DNA of 52,119 bases, from positions 1 to 52,119 of the forward strand of contig JAWKMO010000014.1 of the NCBI GenBank assembly GCA_041392205.1, read 5' to 3'. This document shows positions 34,135 through 43,609 of the stretch, one piece after another; position 1 is the first letter of the stretch, and every line of letters begins with the position of its first letter. A program made the position numbers and the translations under genes. The DNA comes from Halomarinibacterium sp041392205. GTDB lineage: Bacteria > Bacteroidota > Bacteroidia > Flavobacteriales > Flavobacteriaceae. The notes below the pieces were generated by a model. That model was not told where the DNA came from. It worked only from the letters and a program-made list of their open reading frames with translations, and did no database searches.

Positions 34135-35429
34135 AGAGTAGGTTTAGGTTCCGATTTATTTTTTAGATTTCTAGCAATTAATACATACACTACCACAAAA
34201 TAAATGATGTACCTTACAAAATGTGCAATAGTAACCCCTTCTACCCCATAATCATCTATAAAATAATAAGCAAATCCATAAAAAAGAAACAAGGAAAGTA
34301 ACTCGGTAATAATAAAATGGTAAACCATTTTTTTGGCGATAAATTGGGTAGCCAGAATAACCGAAGCCAGTCTTATGAAATCCCCTAATAATTGCCATTT
34401 AAATAAGGGTGCCATAGCACTGTAATCGCCCTTAAACTGAATATCAATTAAAAAGAAACGCAAAAAATAAATCAAAATCATTCCGGCGGCAAAGAGGGGT
34501 AATAGGGTTTTATAGATACTTCCCAATTCTTTCATAAACCCAACCCGGGTATCGATTCCCGCAAATTTCGGAATCACATATAGGGTAAGTATCGCATTGG
34601 AAAACACCATATAGTTTTTAGAAAAAGCCATTAATCCGGTCCAAATGCCGGCATCATCTTCCCCAATTTTATAGTCTATAATATTACGTATCCATACTTC
34701 AATTTCTTGAACCAAAATAGTAGAGACAAAGGACATAAGGGTAAAGGCTAGTAGTCCTTTCACAAAGGGGCCATTCCACTGAAATTTAGAAAATTGAATG
34801 TATTCCTTAAACAACTTGAACATCAATGCCAACATAATGACCACCTGGATGAACGGCGCTAAAGCGATAGATATAATAACCCCGTCAAACTGTTTGTAAT
34901 ACAAAAACCAAAGGGTTAAAGCAGAAGCTATGATATAGGAAATAAGTTCAATTTTTGAAAATGCTTTGTATTGTGAAAGCCCGTTGATAACCCCATTAAA
35001 CACCCGCTGAATACTAATAAATGGGATAATAACTGCGGTAATTTTAATTAAGTAGGCATAGCTTTCGTTGCCTAAGTATTTAACCGAAAAATAATCGGCC
35101 CAAAAAAACAAAACGATAAAAGAGAGGATAGAACCTAATATGGTAAATACTGTGACTGTTGAAAACAATTTTTCCAATTGTTGTTTATTGTTCTTGTTTT
35201 CTGAAACGTATTTAACAATACCATTAAAAACACCCAAAGAGGTAAGCGATGTTAACTGAGCAATAAGATTTCGGTAGTTCCCTATGTCTGCAAACTGCCC
35301 TTTGGAAACGATCCCTGTAATTTCACGCGTAATAAAAAAGGAGATAATAAGCCTAATAATGATCACTACCGCATTTAAAGAGGTCATCTTCAGCAATAAA
35401 TTCTCCCTAATAAACTTGGGTATTTTCAA
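34131..35429 (-). CDS. Wzx-type polysaccharide flippase
   Basis: A 432-residue integral membrane protein with about twelve helices and basic loops, similar to the WzxE/O-antigen translocase branch of the MOP superfamily (start with SLNAVVIIIRLIISFFITR, then LTSLGVFNGIVKYVSENK). It should flip undecaprenyl-linked oligosaccharide units to the periplasm. It begins directly after the fdtB stop codon with no gap, which ties export to Fuc3N-type sugar synthesis. Confidence 0.82.
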   Translation of the reverse strand: MKIPKFIRENLLLKMTSLNAVVIIIRLIISFFITREITGIVSKGQFADIGNYRNLIAQLTSLTSLGVFNGIVKYVSENKNNKQQLEKLFSTVTVFTILGSILSFIVLFFWADYFSVKYLGNESYAYLIKITAVIIPFISIQRVFNGVINGLSQYKAFSKIELISYIIASALTLWFLYYKQFDGVIISIALAPFIQVVIMLALMFKLFKEYIQFSKFQWNGPFVKGLLAFTLMSFVSTILVQEIEVWIRNIIDYKIGEDDAGIWTGLMAFSKNYMVFSNAILTLYVIPKFAGIDTRVGFMKELGSIYKTLLPLFAAGMILIYFLRFFLIDIQFKGDYSAMAPLFKWQLLGDFIRLASVILATQFIAKKMVYHFIITELLSLFLFYGFAYYFIDDYGVEGVTIAHFVRYIIYFVVVYVLIARNLKNKSEPKPTL

Positions 35430-36530
35430 TTAATAAAGGTTTAATGTTTCTATTACCTGTTGCACTTGTGTAGTAGTCATCACCGGACTTATGGGTAAAC
35501 TTACTACTTCTCTGTGGATTTTTTCAGTAATCGGAAAACTTAGTTGCGTAAACTCCGTTAAAGCCTTTTGCTTGTGTGGAGGGATGGGATAATGAATTAA
35601 ATTTCCTATGTTATTTTCAGTGAGATAAGAAATAAAATTAGTTCGATCTTCCACCTGAACTACAAACAAATGAAATACGTGATTTTGGGAGCCATCCCAA
35701 AAAGGCAATTTAATTTTAGGGTTTTTTATTTCAGAAAGATATCGGGTGGCTATTTGCCTTCTTACTTTATTATCTTCGTCTAAGGTAGGGAGTTTTAAAC
35801 TTAAAAAGGCGGCTTGTAATTCGTCCAATCTGGAATTAAATCCCAATTCTTCATTTACATATTTTGATGAAGTACCGTAGTTTCGTAATTTCTTTATCAC
35901 AACAGCCAAGGCATCATCATTAGTAGTAATACAACCTGCATCTCCCAAGGCCCCTAAATTTTTTGTGGGATAAAAACTAAACCCAGCGGCATCCCCCAAA
36001 TTTCCCGCTTTTTTACCATTTTCAAAAACGGCACCGTGAGCTTGAGCGGCATCTTCAATAATAAGTAGTTTATGTGTTTCGGCAAATTTATACAATGAAT
36101 TCATGGGAGCAATTTGACCATACAAATGAACCGGCATAATGGCTTTTGTTTTAGAAGAAATTTGCGCTGAAAATGCTTCCAAATTAAAATTAAAAGTGTT
36201 GTTTTCTGCCTCTACCAAAACGGGTGTTAAGCCCGCTTGTTTAATTGCTAGAATAGTTGCAATATAGGTATTGGAAGCCACTAAAACCTCATCTTTTTCT
36301 TTCAAAGCAGCTAGAATTTTATACCCCTCCAAAATTAATCGAAGAGCATCCAACCCATTCCCAACACCTATACAATGCTTTGTCCCGCAATAGGTAGCAA
36401 ACCTCTCTTCAAATAAAGACACTTGGTTTCCCAAAATATAATAACCCGAGTCTAAAAATTGTTGAAATACATCTTTAAAATGGGAATCAAAACGAGCATT
36501 AATAGCGTGTAAATCTAGAAAGGGTATCAT
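35430..36530 (-). CDS. fdtB: dTDP-3-amino-3,6-dideoxy-hexose transaminase (DegT/DnrJ family)
   Basis: A 366-residue fold-type I PLP aminotransferase of the DegT/DnrJ/EryC1 group. The PLP lysine is K190 in FYPTKNLGALGDAG, with D160 in IIEDAAQAHGA and GNGLDALRL at the N-terminus. The closest functional reading is FdtB, which aminates C3 of the FdtA product to give dTDP-Fuc3N (or QdtB, Qui3N). It overlaps the upstream acyltransferase by 4 bp and is followed at once by wzx. Confidence 0.83.
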   Translation of the reverse strand: MIPFLDLHAINARFDSHFKDVFQQFLDSGYYILGNQVSLFEERFATYCGTKHCIGVGNGLDALRLILEGYKILAALKEKDEVLVASNTYIATILAIKQAGLTPVLVEAENNTFNFNLEAFSAQISSKTKAIMPVHLYGQIAPMNSLYKFAETHKLLIIEDAAQAHGAVFENGKKAGNLGDAAGFSFYPTKNLGALGDAGCITTNDDALAVVIKKLRNYGTSSKYVNEELGFNSRLDELQAAFLSLKLPTLDEDNKVRRQIATRYLSEIKNPKIKLPFWDGSQNHVFHLFVVQVEDRTNFISYLTENNIGNLIHYPIPPHKQKALTEFTQLSFPITEKIHREVVSLPISPVMTTTQVQQVIETLNLY

Positions 36531-37498
36531 TTAATTGCCAGGTTTAAACTTTTATAAGATGCCGTTTCCACCAAATAGTTGTCTGCGGCAAATGCACGTG
36601 CACCACAAGTTTCTTTCCAAAAAATGAGTCCCGTATTTAAAACGGTACCATTTTCTTCGCTGGAAATATTAAAATCGAAATAGCGCCTTCCTTCTTTAAA
36701 ATGGTGTATTACAAAATCGTAAGCCAAATCTAAGCTTCCATACATATTTTTAGCAGCATTTCCTGACACATATTGCGGATGAACCGTAGTTTTGGTGAGG
36801 AAAATTGTAGTTCCTGCTATTATTTTATTGTCTTTATAAACAGAAACTTGTTTTATATTATCGGGAAAATTTAAGGCCAGTTTTTGAATTTCTTCCAGGG
36901 AATGTACAGGATTAACTTGGTGTTTATGCCGTAGGTTTGGGATAAGTACTTCGTTCCAAAACCCTTCAAAATTAGTATCTATGGTTACTTTTAATCCATT
37001 TCGTCTGGCTTTGTTAATACCTTCCCTCCGGTTTTTTTGAAAGGGCAAGGGATGGTTATAATCGATAACCATAAGGAGGTCCCTTTTAATTAACTGTGCC
37101 TTTGCCTTGTATAAAAAATAAATCAATTCATCACTAGGAATAAGGTTATAAAAAGTAGGGATTACTTTAATTTCAAGCTGTTCTATTCCAGCAGAATGCA
37201 AAAACTGTAGTAGTCCCTTAAAAGCTTCGAACGCATTAAGCAAAGTGGCTTTTTCATGTAGTATAAAACTTCCGTAGGTTAGGCCCTGGTGACAATACAA
37301 TTTAGATCCCACTTTATTTGCAGGAAGTAATGCATAAAGAGAATCATCCTTAAAAACCATTAACGAATAATCTTCGAAACGATGATTATGATAATCCATG
37401 AAATTTCTATCAAATAAAAAAGTTGCGTTTTTGGCTTTAGAAACAAATTCGTTCCAAAGCCATTTATCTTCTGCTGAATATTTTTTAACGGTTATAAT
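36527..37498 (-). CDS. FemAB/GNAT-like acyltransferase with apparent AUU start
   Basis: The obvious ATG at 37399 cuts the protein short. The same frame stays open for 33 more codons, reading ITVKKYSAEDKWLWNEF, then FLFDRNFMDYHNHRFEDYS, which is the normal N-terminus of this FemAB-related GNAT family. That stretch has no ATG, GTG or TTG; ATT at 37498 or ATA at 37495 is the only near-start, right after the upstream stop codon. With ATT the protein has 323 residues. The C-terminal half has KNRREGINKARRNG, AGTTIFL and FNISSEENGTVLNTGL. It overlaps fdtB by 4 bp, so N-acylation of the 3-amino sugar is a reasonable guess. Confidence 0.75.
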   Translation of the reverse strand: MITVKKYSAEDKWLWNEFVSKAKNATFLFDRNFMDYHNHRFEDYSLMVFKDDSLYALLPANKVGSKLYCHQGLTYGSFILHEKATLLNAFEAFKGLLQFLHSAGIEQLEIKVIPTFYNLIPSDELIYFLYKAKAQLIKRDLLMVIDYNHPLPFQKNRREGINKARRNGLKVTIDTNFEGFWNEVLIPNLRHKHQVNPVHSLEEIQKLALNFPDNIKQVSVYKDNKIIAGTTIFLTKTTVHPQYVSGNAAKNMYGSLDLAYDFVIHHFKEGRRYFDFNISSEENGTVLNTGLIFWKETCGARAFAADNYLVETASYKSLNLAIK

Positions 37499-37501
37499 AA
37501 C

Positions 37502-38971
37502 TTAATGTTTTTTAAAAACAATATTTCCTTCAGTATTTATATATTGATACACTCCTTTGGGAGCACCTTTGTTAATAATTACATAGCTTTCATCGGGTTC
37601 CAAATTTTTCAAATACGCATTATTTTCACTTAAATAGGAAAACAAAATCCTAAAAACATTTACCGAAGATTTAAAATTTTCATCTATTTTGGGCACCTCA
37701 TTATTAGGCCAATGGATTGAAAGTTGGCTACTAAAGATAGAATAAATAATGTCTCTATCTTGTGTTTTTTCGTAAATCTGGTTGGTATACTCCATCCCTA
37801 CAAACCCTCCGTGATCTGCCATTATCATTATTAATGCTTCTGGGTCTATGGTTAAAATTGAATTGATTAAATGCTCCAATTTATAATTTGCGGTTTGTAA
37901 ACTTTCAAACCAAGCCTCGCGTTCTTTCTTACTGCCTCTGGAAGTTTCCTTACTTCCTTTAATATGGCCTGGGTTAAAAAATTCAATAAAAAAAAATTTA
38001 GGTTTCGCTTCTGTAAAAGATAGCACCGTATCTACCTCTTTTAAAATGTCTTTTTGAAAACCAAATCCTTTCGTTATAAATCCAATTTCGTCAAAATTAA
38101 AATTACAATAATCATAACTTATTTGAGGTCTATTAATTAAAAAATAAGGTTCTTCTGAAATAAAATGGGTTTTATAGCCATTGTTTTGTAAAGTAGTTAA
38201 AACAGTATTATGAGAGATAATTACGTCCCTAGCATCTACCCCTTCACTAAAGCTAAGTCCTTTGTTATAGAAATGATGTTTCATCATAAAAACGGAGCTA
38301 TTGGTAGAGAGAGTTGAGGCATAATTAGACCTAAAGTTTGCATAATTTTTAAATCCTTTTTCAATGAGGTAATTCTCAAAATAGGAATTGTCGAACTCAT
38401 ACTTCCCTTTTTTTAATTCACTAAAGTTTACTAACCCATCGGGTTGAATGAAATAAATATTTGGCTTCTTTTTAAAAAGGGCTTGGCTAATAGCGTCTGT
38501 GGGTTTTTTCCATTCTTCTGAAAAATTGGCTTGGCTTATTAATGTATTTGTAACTGTATAAACTCCTATTATTGCTAATAAAAATTGAAAAATTACAATC
38601 TTTTTTAAATGTTTATAAAACAAGAAGGAAAGGATTACAGAAAGACAAAAAATGACTCCTACAATTTCTTTCTGAAAGCCTGAATACAAACATACTTTCA
38701 TTAAAAAAAGAAAGACAAAAACGGCTAAAAATGGCAACACATATTTTTGCCATTTTTTTAAAAAAGGAAGGTTAAATAATTGAAAAATTAAAAAAAATCC
38801 TGATACGGGTAGCAATAGAAAAAAAAACAAAAAATAGTTTAGATGCTCCCAAGAATTTACAAGGGCAAAATTGTTTGAATAATAAAAAAGGATAGGGTAT
38901 AAACCCGAAGCCAATCCAGCGAGTAATGAAAAAATGGCGTGGTTTTTTATATCCCTAAATAAAAATTTCAT
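37502..38971 (-). CDS. Membrane sulfatase-fold hydrolase/transferase, paralogue A
   Basis: A 489-residue protein with five N-terminal membrane helices (about 12-140) and an alkaline-phosphatase-superfamily domain. Likely metal and active-site residues are D178 (YFIQPDG), S219/T220 (SNYASTL), H336 (FNPGHIKG), and D386/H387 (MADHGGF). This layout is that of phosphoethanolamine or glycerol-phosphate transferases and LTA synthase relatives. It is first of three tandem paralogues counted from the 3' side. In a polysaccharide locus it may add a phospho-group to the glycan or lipid A; unproven. Confidence 0.75.
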   Translation of the reverse strand: MKFLFRDIKNHAIFSLLAGLASGLYPILFYYSNNFALVNSWEHLNYFLFFFLLLPVSGFFLIFQLFNLPFLKKWQKYVLPFLAVFVFLFLMKVCLYSGFQKEIVGVIFCLSVILSFLFYKHLKKIVIFQFLLAIIGVYTVTNTLISQANFSEEWKKPTDAISQALFKKKPNIYFIQPDGLVNFSELKKGKYEFDNSYFENYLIEKGFKNYANFRSNYASTLSTNSSVFMMKHHFYNKGLSFSEGVDARDVIISHNTVLTTLQNNGYKTHFISEEPYFLINRPQISYDYCNFNFDEIGFITKGFGFQKDILKEVDTVLSFTEAKPKFFFIEFFNPGHIKGSKETSRGSKKEREAWFESLQTANYKLEHLINSILTIDPEALIMIMADHGGFVGMEYTNQIYEKTQDRDIIYSIFSSQLSIHWPNNEVPKIDENFKSSVNVFRILFSYLSENNAYLKNLEPDESYVIINKGAPKGVYQYINTEGNIVFKKH

Positions 38972-38980
38972 TTTTAAGTT

Positions 38981-40471
38981 TCAAATCTTTTCAAATAATA
39001 TCGCTCCATTAGAGCCAATAACTTTATATACTCCCTTTTCTGCGCCCTTACGAATAAGTGTATAGCTGGCATCTTCTTGCAAGTATTCTAAATATTGATT
39101 ATTCTCACTTAAATAAGAAAATAAAATTCTAAAAACATTTACAGAAGATACAAAATTAACATCTATTGAGGGGGCATTATTATGTGGCCAATGGATGGAC
39201 AACTGACTACTAAATATAGAATTAAGCGTGTTCCTATCTTGGGTTTTAGTATAAATTTGCTCCGTATATTCCATCCCAACAAACCCCCCATGATCCGAAA
39301 GAATTAAAATTAAAGCATTTGGATCTTTTGCTAAAATTTGAGTTACTAGCGTTGTTATGGTTTTGTTACTTATTTTTAATCGAGTAAACCAATTTTCCTT
39401 TTCTTGTTGGACCCCTTCAGATTCTTCTTTTTTACCATTTATATGTCCTGGTGAGAAAAATTCAATAAAATAAAAATTTGGGTGCTTTCTGTTTTCAGCC
39501 AATAACATTTCCATTTCTTGCTCAACATATCTTTCTCCTGTAAATCCTGTGCTTAAAAAACCGGTTTCTTTGTAACTAAAATTACTATAATCATAGCCTA
39601 ATTTAGGTCTATTGAGAAGTAAGTAAGGTGATTGTGAAATAAAATGGGTTTTATACCCATTATTTTTTAAAATGCGTAAAACAGAATTATCTGAAACAAT
39701 ATCCTCTCTAGCGCCTATGGCTTCATTAAAAACACTACCCCCATTATAGTAATGATGCTTCATCATAAAAGTAGCACTATTGGAATACAATGTAGAAGCA
39801 TAATTAGCTCTAAAATTAGGATAATTTATAAACCCCAATTGACGTAAAGAATCTTCAAAAGAGTTGTCTTTAAATTGATAGTGTCCTTTTTTAAGTTCAC
39901 TAAAATTTACATAACCATCGGGTTGTATCAAATAGATATTGGGTTTGGTTTTAAAACTTACCTTTTCTATATCATCTACTGGGGTTTTCCATTCTTGCGA
40001 TGGTAAAGGATATATAAATAAGGTATTCAATAACGCAAAAAAACCTAGTATCGCTAAAAAATATTGCACTACTACAATTTTTAAATAATGCTTATAAAAA
40101 AAGAGACTATACAATAAAGCAACTAAAAATAAAACGCCTATAATTTTTTTCTGAAAACCACCATACAAACAAATTTTTAAGAAAAATATAAAGGCAAAGA
40201 AATTTAAAAATGGGAGTGTGTATTTTCTCCCTTTTTTAAAATACGGAAGCCGTGAAATTTTATGAGCCCCCACAAATAAAACGATAGGCAAAAGTAAAAA
40301 AGAACCCATAAAAAAAAGGAAATGATCCCAGCTATTAACCAGAGGATAATTATTTGAATAATAAAAAAGAATTGGGTACAACCCTGCTGCTATTGCTGCA
40401 ATTACAGGAAAATCTTTATTACTATTCACAAAGTTTGAAATACTATTTCCAATCTTTTTTAGAGGCATCAA
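38981..40471 (-). CDS. Membrane sulfatase-fold hydrolase/transferase, paralogue B
   Basis: A 496-residue paralogue of the neighbouring gene, intact over its full length: N-terminal helices beginning VIAAIAAGLYPILFYYSNN, then IQPDGYVNFSELKKGHY, NYASTLYSN, FFSPGHINGKKEE, LSDHGGFVGMEYTEQIY and SSVNVFRILFSYLSENNQYL. The gap to paralogue A is 9 bp and to the broken paralogue C 1 bp, so the three were one operon made by tandem duplication. Predicted inner-membrane enzyme with an exported catalytic domain. Confidence 0.75.
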   Translation of the reverse strand: MMPLKKIGNSISNFVNSNKDFPVIAAIAAGLYPILFYYSNNYPLVNSWDHFLFFMGSFLLLPIVLFVGAHKISRLPYFKKGRKYTLPFLNFFAFIFFLKICLYGGFQKKIIGVLFLVALLYSLFFYKHYLKIVVVQYFLAILGFFALLNTLFIYPLPSQEWKTPVDDIEKVSFKTKPNIYLIQPDGYVNFSELKKGHYQFKDNSFEDSLRQLGFINYPNFRANYASTLYSNSATFMMKHHYYNGGSVFNEAIGAREDIVSDNSVLRILKNNGYKTHFISQSPYLLLNRPKLGYDYSNFSYKETGFLSTGFTGERYVEQEMEMLLAENRKHPNFYFIEFFSPGHINGKKEESEGVQQEKENWFTRLKISNKTITTLVTQILAKDPNALILILSDHGGFVGMEYTEQIYTKTQDRNTLNSIFSSQLSIHWPHNNAPSIDVNFVSSVNVFRILFSYLSENNQYLEYLQEDASYTLIRKGAEKGVYKVIGSNGAILFEKI

Positions 40472-40472
40472 A

Positions 40473-41941
40473 TTAATTTTTTTTAAATACTATATTGCCC
40501 TTTTCATCTATCACTTGATAGATTCCTTTGGGAGCACCTTCATCGATAATAGTATAACTACCATTTTCTTGTAAATTGGTTAAATACTGTTCCTTTTCAC
40601 TTAAGTAACTAAACAAAATTCTAAATAGATTTACGGCTGTTTTTATAGAATCATCTACTACGACATGCCCTTCATCGGGCCACTTAATGGCCAATTGAGT
40701 ACTAAAAGCAGAATATAAATAATCCCTATTATCTTGCTTTTTCCTTATTTGCAACATATAATCATAGCCTACATAACCTCCATGATCCCCCATGATAATA
40801 ATTAAAGCGGTTGGGTCTTTAGCTTCAATAAAATTGATAATTTCAACAAGCTTGCGATTACATTTTTGAAGTTTTTTAAAATATTTTTCTTTTTCTTTAT
40901 TAGCACCCAGGGTTCTGGCTTTTCTAGATTCAACATGGCCTGGGTCTAAAATTTCCATAAAATAGAACCTAGGTTGCGTTGCCGTGCTATCAAAAACCTC
41001 TTTTAAAGAACTGAAAATTTCCTTGCTTTGGTCAAATCCTTCAGAGAGTAGTGAAATATCGTCGTATTTAAAATTACAATAATCATATCCCATGGTAGGG
41101 AAATTTGATAATAAATAAGGCCATTCTGCTAAAAAATGCGTTTTATAACCGTTATTGTTAAATACGGTAAGTACTGGATTATCTGAAATGATGGTCTCAC
41201 GGGCATTCATTATTTCAGAAAAATTGAATCCATTATTGTAAAAATGATGTTTCATTACAAAGGTGGCCATATTCGATTCTAAAGTAGCCGTGTAATTACT
41301 CCTTATATCTTTATAAATAGTAAACCCTTTTGCTTGTAAATACTGTTTTATAGTATCGTTATTGTATTGGTAGAATCCCTTATCTATTTCAGAAAAGTTT
41401 ACATAACCATCGGTTTGAATGTAATATACATTCGGTTTTTTCTTAAAAATGACAGTTTCAATATCATCGGGTTGGACTTTCCAACCTTCTACGAATGAAG
41501 TTGTGAATACACTCTGGGTAAAAAACTAAATAAGCCAATAGCCACTAATAAATACTGAAAAACTAAAGAACATAAAATGTTTGTACCCAAACCAAGCTAA
41601 AATAACACTTCCTAAACAGATACTACTTACCACCCACCAAGGGGGCTTGGTATAAATGCAAAGGGAAATAAACGTTAAAAAAAACAGTACGCTAAAAAAA
41701 AGGAGTATTTGATGTTGTCTCTGTTTTAATAAGGATATTCTTTTGTTTAATAGCTGGTAGCTACTAAAAAAGACAATGGGAAAAAGAAGGTATAAAAAAC
41801 AAAAAAACAAAATATGTTTTTTGAATTAATCAAACTAAAGTTGTGGGTATAATAAAACAGCAATGGGTAGAGACCCGTGCCAAGTCCTAAAACAACGGGA
41901 TGGTTCTTTATATTTTTGATATGCGCTTTTAAAAAAGACAA
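40473..41941 (-). pseudogene. Disrupted third sulfatase-fold paralogue C
   Basis: The segment is 1469 nt long against 1470 for paralogue A. The first 45 or so codons (from 41941, IKNHPVVLGLGTGLYPLLFYY) match the paralogues, then the frame is lost in a T7 run (minus strand; 41801-41807). Adding one T restores FCFLYLLFPIVFFSSYQ. The restored frame meets an amber TAG at 41526-41528 and then continues open, as FFTQSVFTTSFVEGWK onward, to 40473 with DHGGYVGYDY and TAVNLFRILFSYLSEKEQYL. So there is one slip and one nonsense change, and the catalytic half is still well preserved. Confidence 0.85.
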
Positions 41942-41952
41942 TCGTTACTTAT

Positions 41953-43338
41953 TTATGGCTTTCGATTAAGTAAGTAAAGCACTCTATTTGTCCCCTTAAT
42001 CTCTTCCTTTTTTTCAATTTCAAAAAAACCTAAGTATCCTTTTTCAAATTCCTCTTGATTGTAAAAATCAAAATGATTTATAAATTCCCTTTTTCTAACC
42101 AAAAGAAAGGTTACCCAAGAATCTTCTCTTTTTGGAAACTCTATAATTAAATGCTTTGAAAATTTTGCAAAAAAGGCGGCAGACTTTATAAAAGGAACAT
42201 TTCCAGAAAGTGTAATATGATGAATTAAGGCTAATGCCAATGTTACATCGGGGCCATAATTTTGTAATCGTTTTAGGAGGGAGTCTCTTTCGGTATTGTT
42301 AAATCCAATCCCTGGTGCAGGTTGCAATACATCACACACAAAAGGAAGCATATTTTCTTCTTTGTTTTGCTGAGTCTGCCAGTAATTGTATTCTACGGCA
42401 TTACTATCTATATCCGTCACCAAAACGTGAGGGACTTGACTTAAAAATGTTCTTGCAAAGGTGCCATCATTTCCCCCTATATCAATTACCGATTTGGGTT
42501 GTAATGCCATCACCCAATCTTTTACCAAGTGTTTCTTTTCATCAAAAGCATGGGGATTATAATTGGTTTTTTGATAATAATTTCCCCACTCTGTAGCCTC
42601 ACTAACTTTCAGTTTTTTGATATAGTTAAAAAGGCTTTCTAAGATTGTGTTTTGGGCTTTTTTTGAAAGTTTAGCTACTTTCGTTTCGGCTTTGTAATCT
42701 TCATTATGCTTACTTTCCATTTTTGCCAATAAATGAATATTGGTGTATAGTGTGGCACTTAATTTTGTTTTCTTCGGAAGTAAGGAAGCTATTAGCTTTA
42801 CAGGAATGCCATCAATATGGGTTTGCATCATTTTAAAGATTTCAGTACCATAAAAAGAGGCTAATACCAAAGGACCTAAAAAATGGGTAATAAACTGTTT
42901 ATACGCACGCCAAGGAGTGCTTTCTTCGTAAAAATCGAAGGAAAGTGTGTCTATAAAAACGGGTTTTCCTTTATGGAAAGTAACATTATACGCCGATGCA
43001 TCTTTTAAAATAAATCCTTTTGAAAGGGCGTATTTTTGTATTTGGAGGGTTAAAAGGGCTGCATGTTTATACTGCTCAAAACTCCATTCATAGGGGTTTG
43101 TTATAAATGGAATCTTTTCTGGGGTAATGATAATTTGATTCTCTGAAACTGAGGTTTCAGTATGTGGAATTAACAAGCCTTTTTTAAAGAGAGTATCAAA
43201 AAAACCAGAAGATGTTAGTTTTTGATATTGTTGAAAATAGATTGGGTTTATAACTCTTCGTAACCTATCCCCATCGTGAAACATATATCCCGATGGATCT
43301 CTAAAAGAGGCTTCATGTGTATTATTTTTTTGATTCAT
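41953..43338 (-). CDS. NoeA-like methyltransferase with N-terminal kinase-like region
   Basis: Start taken at 43338 (MNQKNNTHEASFRDPSGY); an ATG at 43368 would add ten residues inside the previous gene. The 461-residue protein has an N-terminal part with FILKDASAYNVTF and PVFIDTLSFD, which look like the catalytic and metal loops of a kinase fold, then a SAM domain with SVIDIGGNDGTFAR and DIDSNAVEYNY. This is the class often named nodulation NoeA-like and seen in sugar clusters. It likely methylates a surface glycan; substrate unknown. Overlaps the upstream small gene by 17 bp. Confidence 0.78.
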   Translation of the reverse strand: MNQKNNTHEASFRDPSGYMFHDGDRLRRVINPIYFQQYQKLTSSGFFDTLFKKGLLIPHTETSVSENQIIITPEKIPFITNPYEWSFEQYKHAALLTLQIQKYALSKGFILKDASAYNVTFHKGKPVFIDTLSFDFYEESTPWRAYKQFITHFLGPLVLASFYGTEIFKMMQTHIDGIPVKLIASLLPKKTKLSATLYTNIHLLAKMESKHNEDYKAETKVAKLSKKAQNTILESLFNYIKKLKVSEATEWGNYYQKTNYNPHAFDEKKHLVKDWVMALQPKSVIDIGGNDGTFARTFLSQVPHVLVTDIDSNAVEYNYWQTQQNKEENMLPFVCDVLQPAPGIGFNNTERDSLLKRLQNYGPDVTLALALIHHITLSGNVPFIKSAAFFAKFSKHLIIEFPKREDSWVTFLLVRKREFINHFDFYNQEEFEKGYLGFFEIEKKEEIKGTNRVLYLLNRKP

Positions 43339-43540
43339 TTTCTTGGGTTTCATCCTCTTCGATATCAATGGAATGGTAGTCTTTGTCCTCCTCTTTTACC
43401 AGTCCAAAGAAAGACTTAATCTTGTACATTACATTTTTCGAAAATAACAAAATCCCAGCGGCGGCAGCGACAATGGCTTGCACAATCATAGCGCCCAATC
43501 CTGGATCGAAGTATAGAAATATCATTAAAAATTTACTCAT
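43322..43540 (-). CDS. Small membrane protein
   Basis: A 72-residue protein: hydrophobic segments about 3-12 and 15-34 (AMIVQAIVAAAAGILLFSKN), then a basic patch and an acidic tail (EEDKDYHSIDIEEDETQENE). I do not recognise a named family, but small proteins of this shape often precede NoeA-like methyltransferase genes. It overlaps that gene by 17 bp and is the first gene of the minus-strand polysaccharide unit. Confidence 0.65.
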   Translation of the reverse strand: MSKFLMIFLYFDPGLGAMIVQAIVAAAAGILLFSKNVMYKIKSFFGLVKEEDKDYHSIDIEEDETQENESKK

Positions 43541-43609
43541 TGTTTACCCAAATTTTACAAGGAATTAACAAAGTAACTAAAAAACGGTTAGATTCCGCTT
43601 TTATTTCGC

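Noticed and set aside
40473..41941. Three separate small genes in place of the third sulfatase-fold paralogue
   Set aside because: The pieces align in order with the full-length neighbours and join with one added T and one read-through stop, so it is one broken gene.
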